Source of the DNA: Alphaproteobacteria bacterium
GTDB taxonomy: Bacteria; Pseudomonadota; Alphaproteobacteria; Micropepsales; Micropepsaceae
Direction of reading: 5' to 3'
Assembly: GCA_021413465.1 (NCBI GenBank)
Contig: JAIOQG010000087.1
Location: forward strand, 1 to 33,697
DNA: 33,697 bases
Shown here: positions 1 through 8,472 of the stretch, one piece after another
Position numbering within the stretch: position 1 is the stretch's first letter
How the letters are laid out: every line of letters begins with the position of its first letter
Notes under the pieces: generated by a model
What the model saw: the letters and a program-made list of their open reading frames with translations, nothing else
Told to the model about the DNA's origin: nothing
Databases searched by the model: none
Program-made: the position numbers and the translations under genes

Positions 1-433
1 GGTGCCGCTTGTGGGGACACGATGGGCCGCGATATCGCCCGGATTGCGATGCCATTGGGGTGTTGTTGCGACGATTTAGGCGGATTGATGTTCGCGCGTA
101 GCCGGCGTCACGTCGATGACGAGATTGTCATGGAGGCGTGATCGCATCAGACGGCGCCGCCGATGAAGTCGCGATCCGGCTTGACCGGTGCGGCGATGGT
201 GAGTACTTTGACCGACCTCGAAACGTCAGCCAGAGGAGAAATGAAAATGATTGTCGCTATTTCCCCGCGGGCTGGCCGCGCGCAGGTTTGCGTCTAAAGA
301 TCTTGTTCGGGTGCGGTTAGCGCCTGCGGTCTTTTCCCCTTCCTTTCCGTCCAGCCCATTTTCGTCTGCCCGGCCGGCGCTCGTTTGCGCCGCGTGCGGG
401 TCGTCATTCCTATCTCTTGGGACGATTACGGCT
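1..433. other. Gene-poor left edge of the window
   Basis: No recognisable protein could be found here on either strand. A reading frame is open on the + strand from the first base to a TGA at 139-141 and could be the 3' end of a gene cut by the window, but its 46 residues match nothing I know. The 60-residue ORF at 138-320 and the first 61 residues of the 251-1507 ORF look like high-GC noise. The only positive signal is a strong Shine-Dalgarno followed by a very short ORF, listed separately. Confidence 0.5.
241..297 (+). CDS. Possible 18-residue leader peptide or gene remnant
   Basis: An ATG at 241 follows the purine-rich sequence CAGAGGAGAA, one of the best ribosome-binding sites in the window, and opens an 18-codon frame ending in TAA at 295-297. 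The peptide begins MKMIVAIS. It ends about 140 bases before the start chosen for the first rsgA gene. It could be a translated leader for rsgA, or the surviving 5' end of a gene whose remainder is lost. No run of one amino-acid codon suggests classical attenuation. The function is unknown and the call rests only on the ribosome-binding site. Confidence 0.2.
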   Translation: MKMIVAISPRAGRAQVCV

Positions 434-1507
434 GTGAAGCACAAATATGACGCTCCGTCGGCGGAGCCATTGACGTTGAAGGATTTCGGTTGGAGCGCGC
501 ATTTTCAGGCGCAGCTTGGCGACGACGATGCGGAGGCGATGCCGCTGCGGGTCGTGGCGGTGCATCGCGATGCGCTTGAGGTGGCGGGTCCGGGCTTTGA
601 GGGGCGTGTTGCGCCGCTGGCGCCGGACGACGACGGCGACGTGGCGACGGTGGGCGATTGGCTGCTGGCCGAGGCCGCGACGCAGCGGCCGGTGCGGTTG
701 CTTGAGCGGCGCAGCGTCTTCAAGCGCAAGAGTGCCGGTACCGGGCGGCGGGTGCAGTTGATTGCGGCCAATGTCGATACGCTGATCTTGGTGACGTCGG
801 CCAATCAGGATTTCAACCCGGCGCGGCTGGAGCGGTATTTGGCGCTGGCGCGCGAGGCGGAGGTTGCGCCTTTGGTCGTCATCACCAAAGCCGATCTGGC
901 GGGCGACGTCGCGGACTATGTGTCGGCGGCGCGCGGGTTGATGCCGGGCCTTCTGGTCGAGGCGCTGGACGCGCGCGGCGGCGAGGCCGGTCGTGTGCTG
1001 GCACCGTGGCTGGCGCGCGGGCAGACGCTGGCTTTGCTCGGCTCATCGGGCGTGGGCAAGTCGACGTTGGTCAACACGTTGTCGGGGCAAGCGCTGCAAG
1101 CGACGCTCGGCATTCGCGAGGACGACGCCAAGGGGCGCCACACCACAACCGGCCGTTCGCTGCACCGGTTGACCTGCGGTGCGTGGTTGATGGACACGCC
1201 GGGCATGCGCGAGTTGCAATTGATCGACGCGGCCGGCGGCATCGACGAGGTGTTCGAAGATGTGACGCAGCTGTTTACCGCGTGCAGATTTAGCGATTGC
1301 ACGCACGCAAACGAGCCAGGTTGCGCGGTGCAAGCGGCGCTGGCGTCGGGCGCGCTCGATGGGGAGCGGTTGAAGCGCTATCAGAAGCTGTTGCGCGAGG
1401 AACGTCATAATTCCGAGAGCATCGCCGATGCGCGGGCACGATCGCGCAAGTTCGGCAAGATGGCAAAGGGCGTGTTTGCGCAGAAGCTGAAGCAGCGGGA
1501 GTTTTAG
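434..1507 (+). CDS. rsgA: Ribosome small-subunit-dependent GTPase A (RsgA), copy 1
   Basis: RsgA is a circularly permuted GTPase that acts in late maturation of the 30S subunit. An N-terminal OB-fold region (about residues 30-110) precedes the GTPase domain. Motifs occur in permuted order: G4 TKAD at 151-154, P-loop GSSGVGKST at 203-211, and G3 DTPG at 254-257. The C-terminal zinc knuckle is complete (C284, C289, H291, C297), with the spacing known from E. coli RsgA. The ORF is open from 251, but the first 61 residues are low-complexity and unlike the family. I chose the GTG at 434, where similarity to copy 2 begins soon after; TTG codons at about 467-475 are alternatives. The upstream Shine-Dalgarno is weak. 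The protein is 357 aa, normal for the family. A close paralogue follows 67 bp downstream, which is unusual. Confidence 0.93.
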   Translation: MKHKYDAPSAEPLTLKDFGWSAHFQAQLGDDDAEAMPLRVVAVHRDALEVAGPGFEGRVAPLAPDDDGDVATVGDWLLAEAATQRPVRLLERRSVFKRKSAGTGRRVQLIAANVDTLILVTSANQDFNPARLERYLALAREAEVAPLVVITKADLAGDVADYVSAARGLMPGLLVEALDARGGEAGRVLAPWLARGQTLALLGSSGVGKSTLVNTLSGQALQATLGIREDDAKGRHTTTGRSLHRLTCGAWLMDTPGMRELQLIDAAGGIDEVFEDVTQLFTACRFSDCTHANEPGCAVQAALASGALDGERLKRYQKLLREERHNSESIADARARSRKFGKMAKGVFAQKLKQREF

Positions 1508-1574
1508 CGTTGTCGTTGACCCGACGCGTGGTGAGGCCTAGCTTCGCGCACCCTCGCTAAGGACGCATCTGGTT

Positions 1575-2603
1575 TTGGCAAGCACGAACGATTCGGCGCT
1601 CGACGGACTGACATTGGACGACTATGGCTGGAGTCCGCATTTCGCGGGCCAGCTGAGTGACGCAGATGCGGGCACCCTGCCCGTGCGCGTTATGGCGGTG
1701 CATCGCGATGCGCTGGATGTCGCGGGACCCGAATTCGAGGGACGCATTGCGGGTCTGGCGCGGCGCGACGACGGCCAGACCGCGACGGTCGGCGATTGGT
1801 TGTTGATCGACGGCGCGCGGCGGGCGGTGCGCCTGCTCGAGCGTTGCAGTTTGTTCACGCGCAAGAGTGCCGGCACGGCGCGCCGCGTGCAGTTGATCGC
1901 GGCAAACATCGACACGATGTTGTTGCTGACCTCCGCCAATCAGGATTTCAACCTGGCGCGGCTTGAGCGGTTTTTGGCTTTGGCGTCCGAAGCGCACGTT
2001 ACGCCCGTCGTTTTAATCACGAAGGCCGATCTGGCCGAGGATGTTGCGCCCTATATCGCATCGGTGCGGCGGTTGATGCCGGGCATCGCGGTCGAGGCGT
2101 TCGACGCGCGCAGCGCGGATGCGGCCGTGCAATTGAAGCCTTGGTTCGGGCGCGGCAAAACGCTGGTGCTGCTCGGGTCTTCGGGGGTCGGCAAGTCGAC
2201 CCTGGTCAACAGTTTGATGGGCCGCCTGCTGCAGGAAACGCAAAGCGTGCGCGGCGACGACGATAAGGGGCGGCACACGACGTCGGGGCGCTCGTTGCAC
2301 CGGTTGCCCAACGGCGCCTGGCTCATCGATACGCCAGGCATCCGCGAGCTGCAGCTGATCGATGCGGCGCAAGGGGTGGACGAGGTGTTCGAAGACGTGG
2401 CTTTGCTGGCCGCTGGCTGCCGGTTCAGCAACTGCACACATGAAAGCGAACCCGGTTGCGCGGTTCAGGCGGCGCTGGCCGACGGCACGCTCGATGCGCC
2501 GCGGCTCAAGCGGTTTCAAAAGCTACAAGCGGAAGAGCGGCAGAATACGAACGCCGTTGCGCGCGCCAAACGACCCGGGCGCCTGGCGAAGCGCGAGCGC
2601 TGA
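1575..2603 (+). CDS. rsgA: Ribosome small-subunit-dependent GTPase A (RsgA), copy 2
   Basis: This is a second full-length RsgA (342 aa) in tandem with copy 1. It has the OB-fold region, G4 TKAD, P-loop GSSGVGKST at 201-209, DTPG at 252-255, and an intact zinc knuckle (C282, C287, H289, C295). By eye about two thirds of positions match copy 1, with stretches such as RRVQLIAAN and TSANQDFN identical. It therefore looks like an old local duplication in which both copies stayed functional. The start is a TTG at 1575; no ATG lies nearby, and this start aligns with the N-terminus of copy 1. The C-terminal tail is basic and shorter than in copy 1. Both copies may work on ribosomes under different conditions, but nothing in the sequence shows which is the housekeeping one. 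Confidence 0.93.
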   Translation: MASTNDSALDGLTLDDYGWSPHFAGQLSDADAGTLPVRVMAVHRDALDVAGPEFEGRIAGLARRDDGQTATVGDWLLIDGARRAVRLLERCSLFTRKSAGTARRVQLIAANIDTMLLLTSANQDFNLARLERFLALASEAHVTPVVLITKADLAEDVAPYIASVRRLMPGIAVEAFDARSADAAVQLKPWFGRGKTLVLLGSSGVGKSTLVNSLMGRLLQETQSVRGDDDKGRHTTSGRSLHRLPNGAWLIDTPGIRELQLIDAAQGVDEVFEDVALLAAGCRFSNCTHESEPGCAVQAALADGTLDAPRLKRFQKLQAEERQNTNAVARAKRPGRLAKRER

Positions 2604-2697
2604 AATACCGCAATTGCGCCATTGGGGCTGCGCTACACAATCGCGCCGGGGTCGGCTAGCCTTGCGCACAAGAACACTTTGATCGGGGAAACGGTTT

Positions 2698-4716
2698 ATG
2701 GGCTCTTTCTTACGCGGACTTGGCATCGGCGTTGTCGCGACGGCGCTGTTGCTGGGCGGATTTGCTTACATGTTTCGTGGCGTGCTGCCGATGATTTTGG
2801 GGGCGCCGGCGCCTAGCATTCCGAAAGATGTGGTGGCTGAGGCGACGACATCCACCAAAGAAGCGCGCGAGAAAATCCTCAAAGAGCTGCCGTTCTCGAA
2901 CAAGCAGGATTTCGACTTCGCGGCGCGCGGGTTTATCGCGACGCGCGAGGATCCGAAAATCACGGGTGAGAACGGCAAGCTTGTGTTCGACCTTGCTTCG
3001 TACGACTTCCTGAAAGGCGACGCGCCAGAGAGCGCGAACCCAAGCCTGTGGCGCCAGGCGCAGCTAATCACCAAGCACGGGCTCTACAAGGTCGCCGAAC
3101 GCATCTATCAAGTGCGCGGATTCGATGTTTCCACAGTGTCGTTCATCGTCACCGATAAGGGCTACATCGTCGTCGATCCGCTGACCACGGTCGAGGTGGC
3201 GAAGGCGGCTCTGGACCTCGTCAAGAAGCATGTCGGCGACAAGCCCGTCGTCGCGGTCGTCTATTCGCACAGCCATGGCGACCATTTTGGCGGCGTGGCC
3301 GGCGTCACGACCGAAGAGGACGTAAAGGCCGGGCGCGTCAAGATCATTGCGCCGGAAGGTTTTATGGAACATGCGATCTCCGAGAACGTGATCGCGGGGC
3401 CTGCCATGACGCGGCGCGCGCGTTTCCAATTCGGTACGACATTGCCGCGCGGCGTCGAGGGCGAGATGACGTCGGGGCTTGGGCCTGGGATTTCGGCGGG
3501 CTCGATCTCGCTGATCGCGCCGACGGACATCATCTCGAAGACCGGCACCGAAATGACGGTCGACGGCGTGACGATGGTGTTTCAGGTGACGCCGGGCACG
3601 GAAGCGCCGGCAGAGATGAATTTCCATCTGCCGCAGATGCGCGCGTTGTTCATGGCGGAGAACGCGAATGCGACCATGCACAATCTGCTGCCGGCGCGCG
3701 GCGCGTTGGTGCGCAACGCGAAGGATTGGGCGGACTATCTGACGCAAGCGATCCGGCTCTATGGCGACCAAAGCGACGTGATGTTCGCCGCGCACGGCAT
3801 TCCGCGGTTCGGCACGGACGTGATCAAGGACTTTTTGTCCAAACATCGCGACGCGTACAAGTATCTGCACGATCAGACGGTGCGGTTGATGAATAACGGG
3901 CTGACGGGCGTGGAGATCGCCGAGCAGCTGCAGCTGCCCGATGTGCTGGCGCACGAGTGGTACAATCGCGGCTATTACGGCACGATGAGCCATAACACCA
4001 AGGCCGTGTATCAGCGTTACATGGGCTGGTACGACGCCAATCCGTCGTCGTTGAATGCTCTGCCGCCGGTGGCTGCGGGCACACATTATGTAGAGGCGAT
4101 GGGCGGCGCGGATGCCGTGATCGCGAAAGCCGATGCGGCGGCGAAAGCGGGCGAATATCGCTGGGCGGCGATGCTGCTCAATCATGTCGTGTTCGCGGAC
4201 GCAGGCAATACGAAGGCAAAGGAGATGCTCGCCGACGATTACACGCAGCTCGGCTATCGCGCGGAAGCCGGTACGTGGCGCAACATCTATCTGACCGGCG
4301 CGCAGGAACTGCGCCACGGCGTGGTCGATGCCGGCATTCAGCGTTTCAGCGCAGCACTCGTGCGGGCCACACCGACGACCATGATGCTCGACTTCGCGGC
4401 GGTGCGCTTCAATGCGGAACGCGCGACTGGCAAGGCGTTGAAGATCAATATCGTGCTCAGCGACGTCAACGAAAAGCATTTGATCACGGTCGAGAACGGC
4501 GTCTTCATCCACGAAGAGGGGATCGTCGACGACAAGGCGGACGCGACGGCGATGATGAAGCGCTCCGATTTGTTGGAGACGTTGCTCGCGGGCGTGCCGT
4601 TGACGTTGAAGACCGCGACTGGGGCAGTGAAGGTTTCGGGCAAGAGCGACGCGTATGCGGAACTCGTCGGGTTGATCGATCCGGTGCAGGCGAACTTCAA
4701 TGTGGTGACGCCTTAG
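2698..4716 (+). CDS. Alkyl/aryl sulfatase, metallo-beta-lactamase fold (SdsA-type)
   Basis: This 672-aa enzyme probably hydrolyses primary alkyl sulfate esters, releasing the alcohol and sulfate, as Pseudomonas SdsA1 does with dodecyl sulfate. Residues 5-27 are a hydrophobic segment with no clear cleavage site, so it is probably a membrane-anchored periplasmic protein. The metal-binding motif HSHGDH covers residues 191-196. It is followed by E302 (in TPGTEAPAE), E321 (in AENANATMHNL) and H366. As I recall the seven dinuclear-zinc ligands of SdsA1, all are present with matching spacing. An alpha-helical dimerisation region (about 400-530) and a C-terminal SCP-2-like domain (about 545-672) complete the family architecture. 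The ATG at 2698 has GGGGAAA upstream. The next gene starts 9 bases after the stop, so the two may be co-transcribed. Confidence 0.92.
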   Translation: MGSFLRGLGIGVVATALLLGGFAYMFRGVLPMILGAPAPSIPKDVVAEATTSTKEAREKILKELPFSNKQDFDFAARGFIATREDPKITGENGKLVFDLASYDFLKGDAPESANPSLWRQAQLITKHGLYKVAERIYQVRGFDVSTVSFIVTDKGYIVVDPLTTVEVAKAALDLVKKHVGDKPVVAVVYSHSHGDHFGGVAGVTTEEDVKAGRVKIIAPEGFMEHAISENVIAGPAMTRRARFQFGTTLPRGVEGEMTSGLGPGISAGSISLIAPTDIISKTGTEMTVDGVTMVFQVTPGTEAPAEMNFHLPQMRALFMAENANATMHNLLPARGALVRNAKDWADYLTQAIRLYGDQSDVMFAAHGIPRFGTDVIKDFLSKHRDAYKYLHDQTVRLMNNGLTGVEIAEQLQLPDVLAHEWYNRGYYGTMSHNTKAVYQRYMGWYDANPSSLNALPPVAAGTHYVEAMGGADAVIAKADAAAKAGEYRWAAMLLNHVVFADAGNTKAKEMLADDYTQLGYRAEAGTWRNIYLTGAQELRHGVVDAGIQRFSAALVRATPTTMMLDFAAVRFNAERATGKALKINIVLSDVNEKHLITVENGVFIHEEGIVDDKADATAMMKRSDLLETLLAGVPLTLKTATGAVKVSGKSDAYAELVGLIDPVQANFNVVTP

Positions 4717-4725
4717 GGTGCGCGC

Positions 4726-5064
4726 ATGATAGCTGTGGCGTCGTTTCGCAAGCTCGCTTTGTCGTTGCCCGATGCGACGGAGGCGCCGCATTTCGAGTTG
4801 GCGTCCTTTCGCGCCAAGGGCAAGATCTTTTCGACTCTGTCGGAGAAAGAGCAGCGGGCGATGGTGAAGTTGACGCCGGAGCAGCAGGAGATGATGACCG
4901 CGGCGGAGCCAGCGATCTTCCAGCGCATTCCCAATGCTTGGGGCGACAAGGGCGCGACGTGGTTGCACTTGAAGAAAGCCGACCGCAAGGCGGTGGAGAG
5001 TGCGCTCAAGACCGCGCACGCCAACGTCACGGTCAAAAAAGCGGCAGCCAAACGCCGTGGTTGA
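4726..5064 (+). CDS. MmcQ/YjbR-like protein
   Basis: A small (112 aa) protein of the MmcQ/YjbR superfamily, a compact fold often called DNA-binding-like though the biochemical role is generally unknown. The family pattern is visible: an N-terminal helix with FRKLALSLP, an acidic/aromatic strand with APHFELASF, a basic strand with KGKIFSTL, and a tryptophan near NAWGDKGATWL. The C-terminus is strongly basic. It starts at an ATG 9 bases after the alkylsulfatase stop, and its end overlaps the start of the next gene by 8 bases, so the three are likely one transcript. There is no evidence for a shared function with the sulfatase. Confidence 0.75.
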   Translation: MIAVASFRKLALSLPDATEAPHFELASFRAKGKIFSTLSEKEQRAMVKLTPEQQEMMTAAEPAIFQRIPNAWGDKGATWLHLKKADRKAVESALKTAHANVTVKKAAAKRRG

Positions 5065-5719
5065 GCCGCTGATTCTTGCTACGGGTTTTTCCGTCTTTCC
5101 GGGCGCGCCGGAGAATCCGACCGCGTGGGCGATGGAGGAGATCGAGGGTTCGGGATGGCAACCGTCGGGCGCCCGCCTTGTCACGCGCACGCTGCCGGTT
5201 AAGTTCGATCTTTGGGAACGTGAGTTTTCACCACTGCTCGCCGAGCGTAATCCGGACGCCGTGATCTCGTTCGGCTTGAGCGCCAAGGCGACCGGCATCA
5301 CGCTTGAATCCACGGCGCGAAACGCCGTTGCCACGGACCGGCCGGACTTTACCGGCGCGTGTTCGCGCAGCGCTTGCGTCAACGACACGGGGCCCGATGT
5401 GTTGCCGACGCGCTTGCCGCTGAGTGCGATTTCGAATGCGCTGCGGGCACGGGACATTCCCATGGCGCGCTCGGACAGTGCGGGCGATTACTTGTGCAAC
5501 CTGTTGTTCTACCGGTTGATGGAGCATGCGGGAGCCGGCGGCGCGCGGGTCGCGGGATTTATTCATGTGCCCTATATCGATGTGCAGGCCCGGCGCTTGA
5601 TTGCGGCCGGTGCGATCGCGGATGGCGTGTTTACGCTGAGCGAGAAACAGTTGTTGGAAGCGGTGCAAACGATCATCGAGGTTTGCGCGACGGCGCTTCG
5701 TGATACTAGAGTTGCGTGA
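5057..5719 (+). CDS. pcp: Pyroglutamyl-peptidase I (peptidase C15)
   Basis: This cysteine peptidase removes N-terminal pyroglutamate from peptides. The family catalytic triad is recognisable: E84 in ITLES, C147 in SAGDYLCN, and H170 in GFIHVPY. Positions are close to the classical E81/C144/H168. The ORF track starts at 5000, but the first 19 residues are an out-of-frame reading of the previous gene. I start at the GTG at 5057, which puts the conserved beta strand LILATGFSVFPG near the N-terminus and gives 220 aa, normal for the family. It overlaps the upstream gene by 8 bases, so translation is probably coupled. Likely cytoplasmic: no signal sequence is visible. Confidence 0.88.
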   Translation: MVEPLILATGFSVFPGAPENPTAWAMEEIEGSGWQPSGARLVTRTLPVKFDLWEREFSPLLAERNPDAVISFGLSAKATGITLESTARNAVATDRPDFTGACSRSACVNDTGPDVLPTRLPLSAISNALRARDIPMARSDSAGDYLCNLLFYRLMEHAGAGGARVAGFIHVPYIDVQARRLIAAGAIADGVFTLSEKQLLEAVQTIIEVCATALRDTRVA

Positions 5720-5753
5720 TGTCTTGCCCCTACGAGCCGGGAGTTCGATTACG

Positions 5754-6371
5754 ATGACGATGCTGAAGACGATTGCGATCTCGTTTGTGTCCGCGAGCGC
5801 GCTGGCCTTTGCAGCCGCGGCGGCGGACAGCGGCGGGCCTTTGAGCATCCCCGTCAATGTGAAGCTGCCGGACCTCAAGCCCTTGGTGTCGCCGTGCGCC
5901 GATCCGGCAGCCGACCGCTTCCTTGAAATCGATATCTCGCAACGGCCGCCTGCCGGCGCCACGCGCGTGCAGCGACTTAGCGCGTGGGTGACGCCGGACG
6001 GCGTGTTCCACTGGCCGTTCGTGATGCGCGTGCGCAATATCGGCGATCAGCCCTTCATGGGCAAACCCATGTTGCAATCGGCCATCGTGATCGAAGACGA
6101 ATTTGCGGGGAAGACCAGAGGCAAAGTGGCCGGCGAAACGAAGTTCGACCGGATCCCGGCGCATAGCAGCGTTGCCGTGCGTTTCGAGTTCACCGCGCCG
6201 GTCGAGGTCGTCCGAAAGGCGACGTTCCACCGCATCTATACGCTGTCGCTCAAATACGACGAGCTAAGCGACGCGATCGTCACCGGAAAGAACGGCGACT
6301 GCGATCTGCAAAACAATAGTTTTGCGATAGAGTTCGACGGCAGCCGCAAGGGTTGGATTTTCGCGAAGTGA
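5754..6371 (+). CDS. Exported protein of unknown function
   Basis: I do not recognise this 205-aa protein. The chosen ATG at 5754 follows GCCGGGAG and gives a clear signal peptide: a short basic start (MTMLKT), a hydrophobic core and an AAAA-D cleavage region near residue 22. The longer ORF from 5700 would bury this signal behind 18 unrelated residues. The mature part looks beta-rich, with alternating hydrophobic residues, and two cysteines that could form a disulfide (SPCAD and GDCDLQ). It ends 8 bases before the stop of the convergent hydrolase gene. Periplasmic location is inferred; I have no basis for a function. Confidence 0.65.
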   Translation: MTMLKTIAISFVSASALAFAAAAADSGGPLSIPVNVKLPDLKPLVSPCADPAADRFLEIDISQRPPAGATRVQRLSAWVTPDGVFHWPFVMRVRNIGDQPFMGKPMLQSAIVIEDEFAGKTRGKVAGETKFDRIPAHSSVAVRFEFTAPVEVVRKATFHRIYTLSLKYDELSDAIVTGKNGDCDLQNNSFAIEFDGSRKGWIFAK

Positions 6372-6379
6372 GTTTGCCT

Positions 6380-7156
6380 TCACCCCAGATAGCCCAACGC
6401 CGTCACAAGCTCGTCGGGTTGCTCCAACGTCACCATGTGGCCGGCTTTGGGAATGATCGTCAGCTGCGCGCCCTTGATCGCTTGTCTGAACGCCTCGCCA
6501 TAGACGGGCGGGATGAGTTTGTCGCTGGCGCCCCAAACGATGTGGGTTTTGGCTTTGATGCGATAGAGGCGTTCGCTCAAGCCGCGTTCGGGGATGGGAA
6601 ACAGGATTTTTCCGGCCATGCCCATTTGGCGTGCGTTCATCACCAAGAAGCCCTTGAGCCATTCGGGATCGTTTAACGCGACGCCCGCCGTCATCAGTTT
6701 CGTGCCCATTTCCACGTCGTGGAAGAGATAGGGCGGCATCTCGTAAGGGAGCATCGCGAATAGATCGGGGATCGGGTGTTTTTCGAGCCAGAGGCCCGCC
6801 GGACAAACGAGGACCAGCTTCGCGAAATCGTTGTGCGCGATCGCGGCCATTTCGGCAGCGATCATGCCGCCCATGGAATGACCGGTGAGGATAGGGTCTT
6901 TCAGGCCGAGCGCTTCGACCACGTCGAGCGTGTGGAGCGTGAAGTCGAGCATGTCGCGCATGGCGCCGCATTCCTGACTGTCGCCGTAGCCGGGCAGCAG
7001 CGGCGCGTAGACGTGGAATTTCTGCGCGAGCTTAGCGAGGAAGGGATCGGCGGGAAGAATGCCGCCGGCGCCGTGCAAATAGACGAGCGGTTTGCCCTTG
7101 CCGCCTTCGTAGTAGCGAACCGGGACGCGCGGGGTTTGGATTGTTTTGAGTTCCAT
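6380..7156 (-). CDS. Alpha/beta hydrolase, last gene of the catabolic operon
   Basis: A 258-aa alpha/beta-fold hydrolase with a full catalytic triad: nucleophile S94 in GHSMGG, D212 in GASDKLIPP, and H240 in AGHMV. The oxyanion-hole motif HGAGG lies near residue 32. The ORF track begins at 7360, but those residues overlap the upstream monooxygenase gene. I chose the ATG at 7156 because AGGGGGAG precedes it by a few bases and the first strand follows at once. It lies 10 bases after the monooxygenase stop, so the two are surely co-transcribed. Such enzymes cleave esters, lactones or C-C bonds. Next to an LLM monooxygenase, an ester or lactone formed by Baeyer-Villiger-type oxidation is an attractive substrate, but that is inference. 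Confidence 0.88.
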   Translation of the reverse strand: MELKTIQTPRVPVRYYEGGKGKPLVYLHGAGGILPADPFLAKLAQKFHVYAPLLPGYGDSQECGAMRDMLDFTLHTLDVVEALGLKDPILTGHSMGGMIAAEMAAIAHNDFAKLVLVCPAGLWLEKHPIPDLFAMLPYEMPPYLFHDVEMGTKLMTAGVALNDPEWLKGFLVMNARQMGMAGKILFPIPERGLSERLYRIKAKTHIVWGASDKLIPPVYGEAFRQAIKGAQLTIIPKAGHMVTLEQPDELVTALGYLG

Positions 7157-7166
7157 GATCTCCCCC

Positions 7167-8429
7167 TTACGCGCGGGCCAAGCGCGCGGCGTCATCGGCG
7201 CGCGGCAGGCTTCCGGGTTTGACTTGCGCCTGCATCGGTTTGCACCAGAAGCGGCCGTCGTCGGCGAATTCGGGATAGAGGTGGCGCAGTTTCGGCATGA
7301 CTTTTTCCGCGAAGAGCTGCGTCGAGTACATCGCCTTTTCCTTGGGCATGTTGCCGACATGCATGAGGCAGAAGATGTTGCCGACGCGCAGGCCCTTGAT
7401 CAGTTCTTCCATGCGCTGGCGCACGGTTTCGGGGCTGCCGGCGATGACGTGGCCGCCGTCGATGAGATCTTTCCACGTCAGGTGCGCGTAACCGTCGATC
7501 GGCGGCGCATATTGCGACAGGGCGCCGGTTTGGATCGTCTTGATCGTGCGATAGCCGGGCGCGTCGGCGAAGCCCGCATAGACGTGCAGGCAGCGATTGT
7601 AGAAATAGAGCACGTGTTCGCTGTAGAGACGCTCGGCCTCTTCGTCGGTGTCGGCGACGCAGATCGTTTGCGCGAAGCCGGCGCGGTAGGGCGAGGTGTC
7701 GGGGGCGTTACGCTGGGCCACGCGGTCCCAATAGCCCTGCATCAACGCCTTGCCGCGAATGTAGCCGGAGAACGAGAGGTAGGAATAAGAATAGGTGTTG
7801 TCGATGCAGAAATCGTAGGTCTCGACCGAGCCGCCGCCGGGGATGTGGATCGGCGGGTTCGGCTTTTGGATGGGCCGCGGCCAAATATTGACGTGGCGCA
7901 GTTTGTTGTAGCGGCCGTTAAAGGCGAACGGGTCCGGGTTGTGCCAGGCCTGCATAATCAGATCGTGGGCTTCGAGGTATTTTTCGCGCGTCAGCGCCGG
8001 GATTTGGCCGTAGCAATAGTTCGTGTCCATCGACGTGCCGACGGGGAAGCCCGCCACGAGGCGGCCGCCCGAGATGCAGTCAAGCATCGCGAATTCTTCG
8101 GCGACGCGGACGGGCGGATTGTAGAGCGCGATCGAATTGCCGAGAACGACGAGGCCCACATCTTTGGTTCGGCGCGCGAGGCCGGCCGCGATGATGTTGG
8201 GCGACGGCATGATGCCATAGCCGTTCTGATGATGCTCGTTGACGCCGATGCCGTCGAAGCCGAGCGTTCCGGCATATTCGAGCAGGTCCATGTAGGTGTT
8301 GTAGACCTCATGGCTTTTCTCGGCATCGAACAGGCGCGAGTCGATGTCGACCCAAACCGAGCGATGCTTCTCGCGGAAGTCGTCGGGCAGATGAGGCCAC
8401 GGCATCAAGTTGAACCAGGTGAACTTCAT
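7167..8429 (-). CDS. LLM-class flavin-dependent monooxygenase
   Basis: A 420-aa luciferase-like (TIM-barrel) flavin-dependent oxidoreductase. Family features are the N-terminal strand with FTWFNLMPWPHLP, GIGVNEHHQNGYG (typical of bacterial-luciferase homologues), a segment reading ISGGRLVAGFPVG, and the late segment VIAGSPETVRQRMEELI. The ATG at 8429 has the strong Shine-Dalgarno GGGAGGA. Relatives use reduced FMN supplied by a separate reductase and oxidise long-chain aldehydes, nitrilotriacetate or cyclic ketones. No flavin reductase gene is in the window, so it would have to be supplied from elsewhere. The gene sits between the P450 and hydrolase genes, with a 43-base gap from the P450 gene. 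The substrate cannot be read from the sequence. Confidence 0.9.
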   Translation of the reverse strand: MKFTWFNLMPWPHLPDDFREKHRSVWVDIDSRLFDAEKSHEVYNTYMDLLEYAGTLGFDGIGVNEHHQNGYGIMPSPNIIAAGLARRTKDVGLVVLGNSIALYNPPVRVAEEFAMLDCISGGRLVAGFPVGTSMDTNYCYGQIPALTREKYLEAHDLIMQAWHNPDPFAFNGRYNKLRHVNIWPRPIQKPNPPIHIPGGGSVETYDFCIDNTYSYSYLSFSGYIRGKALMQGYWDRVAQRNAPDTSPYRAGFAQTICVADTDEEAERLYSEHVLYFYNRCLHVYAGFADAPGYRTIKTIQTGALSQYAPPIDGYAHLTWKDLIDGGHVIAGSPETVRQRMEELIKGLRVGNIFCLMHVGNMPKEKAMYSTQLFAEKVMPKLRHLYPEFADDGRFWCKPMQAQVKPGSLPRADDAARLARA

Positions 8430-8472
8430 GCGCGTTCCTCCCGGGCGACGTGGCCCACACTGTCGATTGCGG

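Noticed and set aside
251-433. 61-residue N-terminal extension of RsgA copy 1
   Set aside because: The extension is absent from copy 2 and from the family as I know it, and its composition is low-complexity. A GTG at 434 is a better start.
4726-5064. MmcQ-like gene considered as a regulator of the alkylsulfatase
   Set aside because: The family is not established as a transcription regulator, and there is no helix-turn-helix or operator. Only co-transcription is supported.
3064-5463. 799-aa antisense ORF under the alkylsulfatase gene
   Set aside because: It is an arginine/histidine-rich frame opposite clearly recognised genes, produced by high GC at third positions. It has no known motif.
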